Shown piece by piece: positions 1-8,819 of a stretch of DNA of 49,226 nucleotides (the stretch's first letter is position 1; every line of letters begins with the position of its first letter). Under the pieces are notes generated by a model. That model saw only the letters and a program-made list of their open reading frames with translations, did not search any database and had not been told where the DNA came from. The position numbers were made by a program, and so were the translations under genes. The stretch covers positions 1 through 49,226 of the forward strand of contig NZ_POSO01000005.1 of NCBI RefSeq assembly GCF_002993975.1. The letters are read 5' to 3'. The stretch comes from Apilactobacillus micheneri. GTDB taxonomy: Bacteria > Bacillota > Bacilli > Lactobacillales > Lactobacillaceae.

Positions 1-258
1 CTAAAGGTTATGATTTTAGAAAAGTGAAAGCAGATGAAGCTAGAATGGCTCGCTGGGCTAACAATAGTGAGAATTTGTATGTACGTGGACAATTAATTTA
101 TCCGGAAGTTGTGATCACATCTTTTACACCACAGCACACGACTAATGGCTCTGTAAATGCTATGAACGTAAGCATTACCGTTACTAATGCAAAATATGCT
201 GAAAGTACAGTACAGGATAAACGAAAGCCAAAGAAAAAAGGTAAAAAGGGCAAATCTA
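1..258. repeat. Terminal direct repeat (left copy): circular overlap
   Basis: The first 258 bases are identical to the last 258 (48969-49226). The repeat cuts through the middle of the LysM gene, in the same frame at both ends, so it reflects reading past the closing point of a circular molecule, not a biological long terminal repeat. The unique length is about 48,968 bp. Confidence 0.95.
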
Positions 259-416
259 AGGGTATTGCTAAGAACAAAACTCATAAGTACAAAATCAAAC
301 GTGGAGATTCATACTGGTCGATTGCCAGAAGTTATGGCGTTTCAGTTTCATCCCTAGAAGCTAAAAACAATTATCCTGCTGGCAACTTACCGGTGGGTGA
401 AACCATGCATATATAG
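1..416 (+). CDS. LysM-domain baseplate/tail protein, C-terminal part
   Basis: This is the 3' part of the gene that starts at GTG 48461 and crosses the circle junction. The joined product is about 307 aa. The last ~45 residues form a LysM domain (YKIKRGDSYWSIARSYGVSV core), which binds peptidoglycan. In Bacillus PBSX-like contractile tails the gene after the tape measure (xkdP) is also a LysM protein placed before the hub, matching this position, so a baseplate role is inferred. An apparent start at GTG 24 is an artefact of the cut. An AGGAGG follows the stop and serves the next gene. Confidence 0.8.
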   Translation, partial: KGYDFRKVKADEARMARWANNSENLYVRGQLIYPEVVITSFTPQHTTNGSVNAMNVSITVTNAKYAESTVQDKRKPKKKGKKGKSKGIAKNKTHKYKIKRGDSYWSIARSYGVSVSSLEAKNNYPAGNLPVGETMHI

Positions 417-424
417 GAGGTTAG

Positions 425-808
425 ATGATGATATTACAACATGATTATATAGACTTAGATGTCGATGAGATTAATGATCATCCCATTCAATTTGATATTG
501 AGTTGTCTAATAAAACTTATAGCATGGTCTTTAAATATAATTCATACGCTGATTGTTATTATTGCAGCCTTTACGATGCTTATGATGTCCCTTTAGTAAT
601 GAGCGAAAAATTAGTTTATGGTATGGCGCTATTTGAAAACATTACGGATCCAAGATTACCACTAGAAAGATTAATTCCCCTAGACGAAAGTAATACGCAA
701 AGTGAAGTCAACAAAGAAACCTTTGGTAAAACGGTATTTCTAGTTTTTGACGATGATTTTGATGTGAACAATGATAATGCTGATGATATTGGGGATGATA
801 ATCTATGA
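425..808 (+). CDS. Hypothetical baseplate-region protein
   Basis: A 127-aa acidic protein with a strongly aspartate-rich tail and no motif I recognise. The start follows AGGAGG closely, and the ATG at 428 is an equally possible start. The stop overlaps the next gene's start as ATGA, so the two are translationally coupled. It sits between the LysM protein and the hub, where a small structural or assembly protein of the tail tip is expected. No function is assigned. Confidence 0.75.
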   Translation: MMILQHDYIDLDVDEINDHPIQFDIELSNKTYSMVFKYNSYADCYYCSLYDAYDVPLVMSEKLVYGMALFENITDPRLPLERLIPLDESNTQSEVNKETFGKTVFLVFDDDFDVNNDNADDIGDDNL

Positions 809-2067
809 AATTAGTTCATTTTTATCAACGCTTTTTGTTAGATTCGCCCAATAAAACATATCAATTTAAGTCGTCCGATAGAATCCCACATACACTTAGC
901 ATTGAACATACTAATAATTATGATGGTTCTAATCGTCCTAGCTCCACGGATGTAACTATCCATAAAATTACTAAAGAGCATATCAATTTAATTATTAAAG
1001 CCTTTCAAAATAATACTGTGGTTTCACTCTGGGCGGGTTGGTTCAATGAAGATTATACCGAGAGCGATATTAAATTAGTGGTTAGTGGAACTATTTCCAA
1101 CATCACTCCACTTAAGAAAACCGACTCAGACATTAGTTTTACAGTCAAAGATGGAGTTGATTACTCAGCTGAAAAGACTATTAAAGTAGAACAGCGTAAG
1201 AAGTCCAAAAACATACGTTTGAAAGCTAGTATGCCCAATGAGCAATCATTGGTAACTAATTATGAACGTAAGGCTAGACGGCAATTATCTAAGCATGTGG
1301 GTAGTAAGAAATATAACTCCATGGCGCAGAATACTAATAAAAGGATCGCTCATTACAGAAATTCAGTTGCTAAGCGAGTTATTAACTATAAAAAGCGAGT
1401 GGCCAAGCAAAAGCAACAACAACAGAAAATGGTTTATAAGGCAATGTCATTCAAGAAAAATACTGATGGAAAAACTATTATTATGACATTGGCTAAGAAA
1501 GCTAATATTAAAATTACACATTTAAAATTAGCTTATAACCATAAATACATTCGTGGTTATGTGGCAAATAAAAAGCCACTACAAGCGATTACTGATGTTG
1601 CGACTGATTGTAAGACACCGCCTTATTATCGCCATGGGCACATGTATATTGATGAGTTAGGTACTAAATACAAGTTGAACCTAGTAATTAATCCAACAAC
1701 GGGTTTAATTGGAACTCCCCAGCCACAAATTGATAAATTGCAAAAACGAGCAAAGCCTAATGAATATAGTTATCAAGTATCATTTGTTTATCGGGCTATT
1801 ACCGTGGGTGACATCTTTAAATTAGAATCGGAAGAACTAAGTGGTGAAGTGATCGTACTTAGTGGTAATAATTCCAGACAAATTGGTACAATTCCAACGA
1901 CCACTTGTGTTGTTAAATTGCTAACCGCTTATAAGAAACAACAAAAGGATAGTATGAATAAGGCTAAGGCTCGTGAACGTCAGATTGCTAAGTCTATGCG
2001 TGATAAACAATCACTAGCTGCACTTAACAAAAGGCAAAAACGGGCTAATGCAAAAAGAAGGAAGTGA
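805..2067 (+). CDS. Baseplate hub protein (XkdQ-like)
   Basis: A 420-aa protein. The N-terminal ~120 residues look like the beta-rich domain of gp27/XkdQ-type hub proteins. A very basic Lys/Gln/Arg-rich helix follows (about residues 130-215), then a second beta-rich region, then another basic tail. In contractile phages the hub trimer connects the tail tube to the spike and the baseplate wedges. The assignment rests mainly on gene order (tape measure, LysM, hub, XkdR, XkdS, XkdT, XkdU). The long basic insert is unusual and could contact DNA or act in assembly. Confidence 0.65.
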   Translation: MKLVHFYQRFLLDSPNKTYQFKSSDRIPHTLSIEHTNNYDGSNRPSSTDVTIHKITKEHINLIIKAFQNNTVVSLWAGWFNEDYTESDIKLVVSGTISNITPLKKTDSDISFTVKDGVDYSAEKTIKVEQRKKSKNIRLKASMPNEQSLVTNYERKARRQLSKHVGSKKYNSMAQNTNKRIAHYRNSVAKRVINYKKRVAKQKQQQQKMVYKAMSFKKNTDGKTIIMTLAKKANIKITHLKLAYNHKYIRGYVANKKPLQAITDVATDCKTPPYYRHGHMYIDELGTKYKLNLVINPTTGLIGTPQPQIDKLQKRAKPNEYSYQVSFVYRAITVGDIFKLESEELSGEVIVLSGNNSRQIGTIPTTTCVVKLLTAYKKQQKDSMNKAKARERQIAKSMRDKQSLAALNKRQKRANAKRRK

Positions 2068-2071
2068 TTAG

Positions 2072-2497
2072 ATGAGTGAAGATGGAATCAATTCTCAAGC
2101 AATGATAATCCAAAAAGAACGTGAATATTTGAATGAAACCATTAAGTGTTGCTATTTGGGAGTAGTAGAACAAATTGATGCTCCTTATGCTTCAATTCAA
2201 CCGATGGCACTTACAAAAGTTAATGGTAAAAGCCAAAAACGTCCAGCGGTTCAAAAAGCGTTAATCAGCATTCCACCCATCAAAGCCAAATACGTTGATA
2301 CTAAAGGTGCATCCCATACTTTAAAGCCTAAAATGGATTTAAAAAAAGGTGATCATGTAGTGGTAGCAGTATCTAATAATGATACAAGTCATTATTCTAA
2401 AGATAGAGATACCTTTAATGTTTTTAATACCAATCTACACTCAGTTGAGGACTCCATAATAATTTCTAAAATTGCCCAGGAAGATGATTTTAAATGA
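2072..2497 (+). CDS. Baseplate protein, XkdR/DUF2577-like
   Basis: A 141-aa protein placed between hub and XkdS-like genes, where PBSX-type phages have xkdR (DUF2577). The middle is predicted beta-rich with a phrase typical of spike/OB-fold proteins (GDHVVVAVSNND, about residues 91-102). It probably forms part of the central spike complex. Its TGA overlaps the ATG of the next gene (ATGA). The family call rests on order and size and is moderately sure. Confidence 0.6.
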   Translation: MSEDGINSQAMIIQKEREYLNETIKCCYLGVVEQIDAPYASIQPMALTKVNGKSQKRPAVQKALISIPPIKAKYVDTKGASHTLKPKMDLKKGDHVVVAVSNNDTSHYSKDRDTFNVFNTNLHSVEDSIIISKIAQEDDFK

Positions 2498-2859
2498 AGG
2501 ATATTAAATTAACAAAAGATGGGGACATATCATTCACTAATGGCCAGATAGATATGGTTGATGGTATTGATCAACTATCACAAAATATATCGGTTGCTTT
2601 GTCTACGCCGAAAGGCAGTTTTTTAGATTATAAAGATTATGGTTTAAACATGGACTTTGTAATAAACGGTTTTGACCGTGAAGCCGGTTTAGTAGCTATT
2701 CGAGAGTGCATTTTGTCCGTAGGTAGAGTAACCGCAGTTAATAATTTAAGATGTGAATTAGACCAAGAACATGGAATTGCCACGTTCTTTTTTAGTGTGA
2801 ACTCCACAATTGGTAATTTTGATGAAGAACAGGAGGTGGCAATTAATGCCTTTAACTGA
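2494..2859 (+). CDS. Baseplate wedge protein, XkdS/gp25-like (DUF2634)
   Basis: A 121-aa protein. The N-terminal pattern (DIKLTKDGDISFTNGQIDMV, then a run about Q-L-SQNI) is characteristic of XkdS/DUF2634 proteins, the functional counterpart of T4 gp25. That protein is the wedge component that seeds sheath polymerisation on the baseplate. Start overlaps the upstream stop (ATGA) and the next gene starts inside its 3' end at 2846, so this is a tightly coupled operon. Confidence 0.75.
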   Translation: MKDIKLTKDGDISFTNGQIDMVDGIDQLSQNISVALSTPKGSFLDYKDYGLNMDFVINGFDREAGLVAIRECILSVGRVTAVNNLRCELDQEHGIATFFFSVNSTIGNFDEEQEVAINAFN

Positions 2860-3988
2860 TGATGGCTATATTGATCTAGTCTATGAAGATGTGGTTGATA
2901 AGAAAAGTGCTGAATATAAAAAATCATTGGGGAATGTGGATACGTCAGTTGACTCAGTTCTGGGTAAAATCATCCGTATTCAAGCCAAAGGAATAGTAGA
3001 AGCAGATATGCATGCTCATGATGTATATGACTCTGGTTTTAAAGATACTTCAACTGGTATATCACTAGACCGTAAAGCTAGTAACTCTGGCATTCAAAGA
3101 CAACAAGCACAAGCAGCAGTTGCTAAATTGCAAATTACTGGCCAACCGGGTTATGTAATTCCAGAGAATACCGAATTTATGACTGAAGAAGCTACGGTAT
3201 TTGTGAACGCCTATGATACACAAATCGACAGCAATGGTAATGCTGAACTGACAGCATATTCTGATGATACAGCTGATTATACTAATGTGGATGCCAATAC
3301 GATTACTGTACAAGCTAACCCAGTTGATGAAATTAATACTGTTACTAATAATGCTCCGGCTAGCGGTGGTGCGGATTTAGAAACTGATTATGCATTAAGA
3401 AAAAGAATTGATGCTACTAATCAATCTAAAGAAGGTCCTACTCATGATGGTATCAAGACTGGGATGCTAAATGTGAATGGTGTTACTGATGCTTTTGTGG
3501 TTAGTAATGATACTAGTCAAACTGATGTACAAGGTAATCCACCCTGGACTACACATGTGTTTGTTAAAGGTGGTCGCCCAGAAGATATTGCACAAAAACT
3601 CTGGAATATCGGGGGCAGTAACACCAGTTTTGTAGGTGATCAAGCCATAACAACTTATGATAGGTCTAATCATCCCCAAGTCATTCATTTTGATTATGTT
3701 AATGATTTACCTATCTATGTATCTGTTAACTTGGTAGGACAAAATATTGATACTAATACTGTGACTGAGTCCATCACTGACTACATTGATGGTGTAGGTA
3801 TGGGTAATACTGTGGTTCTAACAAAATTACTAGTTGCCATTTGTCAAAACGACAATGTTCAAGATGCCAACAATTTATTAATCGGCACTGATCAAACAAA
3901 ATTAGCAGACAAAAACATTACTGCTAATCAATATCAGAATGCCACAACGGATGAATCCAAAATAACGGTGGTGGTCAACAATGGATAA
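2846..3988 (+). CDS. Baseplate J-like protein (XkdT)
   Basis: A 380-aa Baseplate_J family protein, equivalent to T4 gp6 or P2 gpJ, which forms the wedge ring of contractile tails. Visible hallmarks are the GVVEADMHAH-like N-terminal helix region (IVEADMHAHD), the ARR-like segment LRKRIDAT and the stretch of GG-separated beta-strands after residue 180. The ATG at 2846 follows AGGAGG and is preferred over an upstream in-frame start at 2810. It overlaps the preceding gene by 14 bases and the following gene by 8. Confidence 0.85.
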   Translation: MPLTDDGYIDLVYEDVVDKKSAEYKKSLGNVDTSVDSVLGKIIRIQAKGIVEADMHAHDVYDSGFKDTSTGISLDRKASNSGIQRQQAQAAVAKLQITGQPGYVIPENTEFMTEEATVFVNAYDTQIDSNGNAELTAYSDDTADYTNVDANTITVQANPVDEINTVTNNAPASGGADLETDYALRKRIDATNQSKEGPTHDGIKTGMLNVNGVTDAFVVSNDTSQTDVQGNPPWTTHVFVKGGRPEDIAQKLWNIGGSNTSFVGDQAITTYDRSNHPQVIHFDYVNDLPIYVSVNLVGQNIDTNTVTESITDYIDGVGMGNTVVLTKLLVAICQNDNVQDANNLLIGTDQTKLADKNITANQYQNATTDESKITVVVNNG

Positions 3989-4604
3989 TTTACTCAGTGG
4001 CCAAACTAATGTAGAAAATCACAACGACTCAATGAGCAAGTTCACTGGAATGCAAAGCAATTATGCTGGCAGTAATTTAGATAACTTTATGCGTGTTCTA
4101 GATAATTCCAATTTCACTTCTAGGCAGAACTTAGATGAGATTTCTAAAGCACGATCCATAAATTATGCTCACGGCTTACAAATTGATGATATTGGTGACG
4201 ATTATGACATGGACCGCAACAATTATTCTGATGATATGTACAAGTTCTTTATTACTGCTCGTGAGATGGCACGCAAGTCTAATGGGACCATGAACGACTT
4301 AATTCAATCCTGTGCTAGCCTGTTAGGTTGCAACTACTCTGATGTATACATGGTCAAGGATAGGGATGCTAATAAACAAACTGGTGACCCGAAAACAGTA
4401 AAAGTGGTTAACATCCCTTATAACAAAGTTACAAATTTCTTTGTATTAGATCATTTAGCTGATGAGTTAAAACGTTCAGCTGCTGAAGGTACGCAAATTA
4501 AATTTATTAGTTTTGCAATTCAAACTGATATGGGAATTAACGTAGATAATTATAGTTCGCTATGTACCCATATTCATACTGATATTAATGGAGGTGGAAT
4601 TTAA
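3981..4604 (+). CDS. Baseplate protein, XkdU/DUF2313-like
   Basis: A 207-aa protein directly after the baseplate J gene, in the place of PBSX xkdU (DUF2313), P2 gpI-like. It has an N-terminal helical part with YDMDRNNYSDDMYKFFITAR, which resembles the conserved segment of such proteins where the chain enters the wedge. It is expected to link baseplate wedges to tail fibres. It overlaps the upstream gene by 8 bases, and the following fibre gene starts 1 base after its stop. Confidence 0.7.
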   Translation: MDNLLSGQTNVENHNDSMSKFTGMQSNYAGSNLDNFMRVLDNSNFTSRQNLDEISKARSINYAHGLQIDDIGDDYDMDRNNYSDDMYKFFITAREMARKSNGTMNDLIQSCASLLGCNYSDVYMVKDRDANKQTGDPKTVKVVNIPYNKVTNFFVLDHLADELKRSAAEGTQIKFISFAIQTDMGINVDNYSSLCTHIHTDINGGGI

Positions 4605-4605
4605 A

Positions 4606-6066
4606 GTGGAATATAACAAAAATAAGCTGATTACTGATGATGGTGTTAACTTAGTATCACAGTCGCTACAAGAAGGACAAAAGGTTACTTTTGACGCTAT
4701 GATAATTACTGATACACCATTGCCTAGTGATAGGCAACTAAGTGCCATGACGGTCGATAATTTTAAGAATGTTAGAAAGTATCCAATTACCAATTTGAAG
4801 AAGGGTAACAACTCTGTTCAGCCGGAAGCCAAGTTAGATAATAATGGACTAACAACAGATTACCCTATCCATGCGATTGGTTTGCTTGCTCACGTAGGTG
4901 AAAGTAACTCAACACTATTTGGTATTACACAAAATAGTGAAGGAACACCTGCTATTATTACTAAGCAATCTCAAACGCCCTACTTCATCACTTATGATAT
5001 GGCGATAACTGTTACCAATCCGGATAACTATACAGCTACAATTACACCGGCTGGTTATGTTGATCAGACTACTTTTGATGAAGAAATTGGCAAAATCCAA
5101 ACTAGCATTAAAAATATTGATTTAAGTGATGCTGTTAAAAAAGCAAATAACTATACAAATAGTGTAAAGGACGACTTGCAGCATAACATCGACACCACTA
5201 ATCAGCGTGTGGACACAGTTCACGACCAGTTAGGCGGCGATATTGCGAGTGCCAAGAGTGAGCTGAGTGGACAGATTGGGGAATTGAGCGATAAAAGTTT
5301 AAAATTCTTTAGCGACAAGTTTGTAGTAAATGATTTCAATAATTATGACCAAACAGGAATATATCCAATAAGTGGTAGCACTCCTAATAATCACCCTAAT
5401 GAAGAAGTTCCTAGTTGGGGTTATTATGGTTTTCTTCAAGTTAAAAATTATAGTAGTGGTAATGCTTATCAGGAATTATATGATTTATCAGGTTATAACA
5501 GTGGCTTTAGACACCCTATGTTTTACAGATATAGAGATGTTGGTAATTGGCATGAATGGCAAACAATAGCTACTACTGATGATACTGATAAGCTAAGCGA
5601 TAAAATCAACGACTTATCTAACAATAACCCATCTATTTTTGCTGGCTGGTTGCAAGATGGAGACGATTTATTTGATTTAATGGAAAAAGAAGGCACCTTT
5701 TTTGACTTTAATAAACAATTAAAAAATTCTCCTGTTAACTATACAGTCTGGTCAAAAATTATTGTTGATAAAAACAATGGTTTTACTTCCATGACATGGT
5801 ATGACAGTAGTGGCAATATTTTCTATATAAATGCAACTGGTTGGCCTAAAAATTGGAATAGCTGGCAACGCATAGTTAATAATAACGATATCGCTGCCCT
5901 ATCCGACCGTATAGATAAAGCACAAGAACAAATAGGTAGTGATATCCGTGATGCCGAGCAACGAGCGAAAGATGATGCTAATAAAAAGATACAATTTTTT
6001 AATAACGAAACTGATGCTCATAATGCCAATTTGCCAGCAGGAACTCTAAAAATAGTTAGGGGGTAA
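4606..6066 (+). CDS. Receptor-binding tail fibre with two knob-like domains
   Basis: The product is 486 aa from GTG 4606, 8-10 bases after GGAGGTGG; an ATG at 4588 in the same frame is a weaker choice. Residues ~1-160 resemble the N-terminal anchor of XkdV-like fibres. A helical coiled-coil stretch follows (~160-235). Then come two domains that resemble each other and pyocin-knob modules: one with GFLQVKNYSSGNAYQELYDL and ending HEWQTIATTDD, one ending WNSWQRIVNNND. These aromatic-rich ends are typical of carbohydrate-binding fibre heads. It is the most likely determinant of host range. Confidence 0.75.
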   Translation: MEYNKNKLITDDGVNLVSQSLQEGQKVTFDAMIITDTPLPSDRQLSAMTVDNFKNVRKYPITNLKKGNNSVQPEAKLDNNGLTTDYPIHAIGLLAHVGESNSTLFGITQNSEGTPAIITKQSQTPYFITYDMAITVTNPDNYTATITPAGYVDQTTFDEEIGKIQTSIKNIDLSDAVKKANNYTNSVKDDLQHNIDTTNQRVDTVHDQLGGDIASAKSELSGQIGELSDKSLKFFSDKFVVNDFNNYDQTGIYPISGSTPNNHPNEEVPSWGYYGFLQVKNYSSGNAYQELYDLSGYNSGFRHPMFYRYRDVGNWHEWQTIATTDDTDKLSDKINDLSNNNPSIFAGWLQDGDDLFDLMEKEGTFFDFNKQLKNSPVNYTVWSKIIVDKNNGFTSMTWYDSSGNIFYINATGWPKNWNSWQRIVNNNDIAALSDRIDKAQEQIGSDIRDAEQRAKDDANKKIQFFNNETDAHNANLPAGTLKIVRG

Positions 6067-6070
6067 TTAA

Positions 6071-6253
6071 ATGCAAGGGAAAATTCAAGACTGTAAAAGT
6101 GCATTTGTTGTAGATGAAAATGGCCATGATTTAAAAATTAGTGATCGGGACGAAGTCAATGAACTAAAGGGACAAGTTAGCAATCTTAACAGTCAAATTA
6201 GTTCATTAAAAATAGTTTGCCTGTTGTTAGTACAGATGGTGGCGTTATTTTAA
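6071..6253 (+). CDS. Tail accessory protein, N-terminal part (frameshifted)
   Basis: A 60-aa reading frame with a short N-terminal domain and a coiled coil (NELKGQVSNLNSQISSLK). After that it runs into an unlikely hydrophobic tail and stops. At the A5 tract 6208-6212 the -1 frame continues as the next entry. With one more A the two parts become one protein of about 158 aa reading SSLKNSLPVVSTDGG across the join. The break may be a sequencing error, slippage, or a programmed -1 event on A-AAA. Confidence 0.6.
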   Translation: MQGKIQDCKSAFVVDENGHDLKISDRDEVNELKGQVSNLNSQISSLKIVCLLLVQMVALF

Positions 6254-6546
6254 ATAAACAAACTGGTGAAATATACGGTGCATATGTATCCAATCAGAAT
6301 TTAGATTTTGCAAGTGGTGATTATGATAGACAATTTGCTGGTAATATTAATTTTTCTGGAATATATATAAATAATTTTTCTGAGCAAGATACAGCACCTG
6401 GCAACTTTTATTATAGTGGAAAATATAAAGCACGATCTAACAGTGGAAGTATTAATTTATATTTTGATGCTAACCGTTTATCCGGAATGATAGCTGGAGA
6501 GAAAACTATACCTGTACACATGTATGTAAGCTTTACAACAATTTAA
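6202..6546 (+). CDS. Tail accessory / receptor-binding protein, C-terminal part
   Basis: This is the continuation of the preceding entry in the -1 frame. It has no convincing start or ribosome binding site of its own; the only nearby start-like codon is TTG 6217. Its ~110 residues are rich in Asn, Gly and Tyr (NINFSGIYINNF, NSGSINLYFDANRLSG), like a beta-sandwich head of a small fibre. Joined to the upstream coiled coil it makes a stalk-plus-head architecture suitable for host binding. The function is inferred from composition and position after the main fibre. Confidence 0.55.
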   Translation, partial: FIKNSLPVVSTDGGVILNKQTGEIYGAYVSNQNLDFASGDYDRQFAGNINFSGIYINNFSEQDTAPGNFYYSGKYKARSNSGSINLYFDANRLSGMIAGEKTIPVHMYVSFTTI

Positions 6547-6561
6547 AAAGGAGAAAACAAA

Positions 6562-7011
6562 ATGCAAAAATATATAACTTTAGATAACAACAACTACGTT
6601 CAAAGCGTATCGGATACAGCACAAGAAGGCTCAATGGCAGTCGAAGTAAACGGCTATCAAGCACAACTTTTAGGCTTTATCACAAATAAGATTTTCTGGG
6701 ATAAAAATGCCAACGCACTAAAGTTTCCAGCAGATTACCCAGCTACTGATGAGAAGAAAATTGAAATGAAATATAAAGGTAGTCTTGACGATATTAAGGA
6801 ACATAATGCTGAACTATCAAATCAATTAAACGATTTACAAAATAGATTTAAAGAATCTGAAAATAGCAACGCTACTTTAAAACAACAATTAGAAGCTGCT
6901 CAAACAGATGCACAAACTAAAGACCAACAAATTAATGATTTAAACACACGTATTGGTCAATTAATGGTTAGCATGGCTGGTAAATCAACTGCACAAGGAG
7001 GCAACAAATAA
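6562..7011 (+). CDS. Coiled-coil tail-associated protein
   Basis: A 149-aa protein behind AAGGAG. Residues 1-60 form a small beta-rich domain (MQKYITLDNNNYVQSV, as in short phage structural proteins next to fibre genes). Residues ~70-140 are a heptad-rich coiled coil (ELSNQLNDLQNRFKESE and onward). Its TAA overlaps the ATG of the next gene as TAATG. A role as a fibre chaperone or a thin fibre is plausible but not shown. Confidence 0.65.
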   Translation: MQKYITLDNNNYVQSVSDTAQEGSMAVEVNGYQAQLLGFITNKIFWDKNANALKFPADYPATDEKKIEMKYKGSLDDIKEHNAELSNQLNDLQNRFKESENSNATLKQQLEAAQTDAQTKDQQINDLNTRIGQLMVSMAGKSTAQGGNK

Positions 7012-7157
7012 TGATTAATATGTATAGCACTGTCAGAGAATATTACTTAGTCGACCATATCTTTACAGCTGATAATGTTAGAACCTGTGTAGGAACATGG
7101 ATAACACAAGAGCAAGCTGATGAGTTACTCAGTCAGCAACCAACGCCTCAACAATAG
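7011..7157 (+). CDS. XkdX-family small protein
   Basis: A 48-aa protein, start coupled to the upstream gene by TAATG. The sequence (TVREYYLVDHIFTADNVRTC, then VGTWITQEQADELL) matches the general pattern of XkdX-like proteins, short proteins encoded after tail-fibre genes in many Firmicute phages: an aromatic N-terminal part followed by a W-ITxEExxEI-type end. The exact role of the family is not known. The stop codon lies in the terminator that closes the tail module. Confidence 0.7.
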   Translation: MINMYSTVREYYLVDHIFTADNVRTCVGTWITQEQADELLSQQPTPQQ

Positions 7158-7168
7158 GCGTTTTTATT
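7142..7168 (+). terminator. Intrinsic terminator after tail module
   Basis: AACGCC and GGCGTT form a stem around the stop codon of the XkdX-like gene, followed by TTTTATTTT. It separates tail genes from the lysis cassette and would allow reduced read-through into holin and lysin. Confidence 0.7.
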
Positions 7169-7201
7169 TTGCAAAAATTTAGAAAGGAAGTGAGGCAATA
7201 T

Positions 7202-7522
7202 ATGTATTTATGGGGATTTGATGTGACTGAATGGGCAGCATTAATTTCAGTAATTGCTGGAGTTATTGGTGCTCTTTTTTATTGCTTTAAAAAATTAGTA
7301 ACTGATCCAGCCAACGAGAGTAATAAATTGATGTCTCAACAAATTAAATCACTAGGAAATTCAATTGATAAATTAACTGATTTGTTCAATGAAAAATATG
7401 ATGAACAACAAAAGCATTTAGAGAAGCATGATATTGAAATTGAACGAACTAAAACCAAAGTAGAAATTTTGAGTAACTTAAATCATTTAAATATTAAAGA
7501 TGAAGAATCGGGGAAAAATTAA
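7202..7522 (+). CDS. Holin-associated membrane protein (XhlA-like)
   Basis: A 106-aa protein from ATG 7202, behind AAAGGAAGTGAGG; the in-frame TTG 7169 lies before that site. One membrane segment (WAALISVIAGVIGALFYCF, ~residues 9-27) is followed by a long charged helical part (SLGNSIDKLTDLF and an E/K-rich tail). This is the build of XhlA-type lysis accessory proteins encoded before holins. It would act in the cytoplasmic membrane together with the next gene. Confidence 0.65.
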   Translation: MYLWGFDVTEWAALISVIAGVIGALFYCFKKLVTDPANESNKLMSQQIKSLGNSIDKLTDLFNEKYDEQQKHLEKHDIEIERTKTKVEILSNLNHLNIKDEESGKN

Positions 7523-7523
7523 T

Positions 7524-8012
7524 ATGGAACAACAAATAAATCAATTACTACAAACTTTTTTATGGCTAGTTATTACTAGTCTTGCAGGATTTCTAACTCA
7601 TAAAGTATGGCCAATGCTTACAAATAAGTTGAAATCTCAACATAATGCAAAGATCATTCAAGCAGAAGATATGGCATTAAATTTTGCAAAAAATATTGTA
7701 GCACCACTAGCAGTAGATGCTACTTTAGGAAACGCTACTAAGCGAAAAATGGCTGTGCAAAAACTAGTTGCTAAATTATACTCAGTAGGTATTGAATTAC
7801 CAGAAGCAAGTGTTTTGGCTATTGTAGAACGTGCATACCAATTATATAAAGCTAACGGCGGCGATATTCATAAGTTAGATACCACTGGCCAATCAAACAG
7901 TAACCAACAGGTTGTCCGTGTAACTACTGATGATTCAAATAATCAAGGTCAAAACAGCAATGTCCAAGGCGCCCCAGCTAATCCATATGAACATCAAGGA
8001 AGTGAAAAATAA
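7524..8012 (+). CDS. Holin, LL-H family
   Basis: A 162-aa protein with one N-terminal membrane helix (LLQTFLWLVITSLAGFLTH) followed by a conserved helical domain (AEDMALNFAKNIVAPLAVD, then KRKMAVQKLVAKL) typical of the phage holin family named after Lactobacillus phage LL-H, and a Gln/Asn-rich tail. Holins open the membrane to let the endolysin reach the wall. The start at ATG 7524 is preferred over an in-frame ATG at 7500. The stop overlaps the lysin start (TAATG). Confidence 0.85.
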   Translation: MEQQINQLLQTFLWLVITSLAGFLTHKVWPMLTNKLKSQHNAKIIQAEDMALNFAKNIVAPLAVDATLGNATKRKMAVQKLVAKLYSVGIELPEASVLAIVERAYQLYKANGGDIHKLDTTGQSNSNQQVVRVTTDDSNNQGQNSNVQGAPANPYEHQGSEK

Positions 8013-8776
8013 TGAGTAAAGTATTCGCAGACTTGGCTAAATATCAAGGCAGTTCACCTGCTTTTTTTAGTGCTTTAAAATCATCATATAATTGCCAAGG
8101 AGCAATCGTACAATTAACTTACGGTAATTACCCCACATATGATAATTATCAAGCGCCATATCAAGTTTTCAATGGATATAAAACTTTTGGTGTAATTAGT
8201 GCATATCATTTCTACATGGGCAACCCAGTAGCTGAAGCTAACTACTTTTTAAAACATGTTAAGCAATGCGGATTAGATAAATCTACACTACTAGCTATTG
8301 ATGTAGAAGACTGCTCACTAAGCGATAATCTTACTACACAAACTAATCAATTTTTAGATGTGTTATATAATGCTGGTTATCATAACTTAGCAGTCTACTC
8401 AATGGAGTCATGGTTTGGATCTAAAATTATGGTTAATAAATTGCATCATAGCCCTAAGATTTGGGTAGCCAATATCAGTTATGAACCAAAAATGAAATAT
8501 GATGCATGGCAATATACTTGGACTGGTCATGCTGGTGGTAGTGATGTTGATTTAAGCTTAGACAAAACTGGTCACTTTACCAGTGCAGAAAAGCCCAAGC
8601 AAGCTACCTACTGGCAGAAAGGCAAACTCTTTGAATCTAAATCCATGCTTAACACATACTCTGACATACACTTAAAGAGAAAGCGTGAGCCTAGATTTGG
8701 AGCTAAGTCATGCTTCTACGCCGATATGGTGAAAGATGGTAAGGTTACAAGATTAAAAACTCATCTGGCTACGTGA
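8012..8776 (+). CDS. Endolysin, GH25 muramidase (C-terminus frameshifted)
   Basis: Glycoside hydrolase family 25 lysozyme cutting the glycan backbone of peptidoglycan. Catalytic hallmarks: D7 in FADLAKYQG, and the D97-x-E99 pair in LLAIDVED. DAWQYTW and DVDLSL close the barrel. A C-terminal SH3-like wall-binding region follows (from ~residue 205). The frame stops at 8776, but at the A5 tract 8755-8759 one extra A restores a natural end (KNSSGYVSANTDFSRRIK) to 8811, giving 266 aa. The gene is essential for lysis, so an assembly error is more likely than a real mutation. Confidence 0.9.
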   Translation: MSKVFADLAKYQGSSPAFFSALKSSYNCQGAIVQLTYGNYPTYDNYQAPYQVFNGYKTFGVISAYHFYMGNPVAEANYFLKHVKQCGLDKSTLLAIDVEDCSLSDNLTTQTNQFLDVLYNAGYHNLAVYSMESWFGSKIMVNKLHHSPKIWVANISYEPKMKYDAWQYTWTGHAGGSDVDLSLDKTGHFTSAEKPKQATYWQKGKLFESKSMLNTYSDIHLKRKREPRFGAKSCFYADMVKDGKVTRLKTHLAT

Positions 8777-8819
8777 GTGCCAATACTGACTTCTCACGCC
8801 GAATTAAATAATATTTAGA

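Noticed and set aside
1-258. Biological terminal repeat (cos/pac or LTR-like)
   Set aside because: The repeat ends inside a coding sequence at arbitrary points and both copies are identical and in frame, as expected for overlap of a circular assembly.
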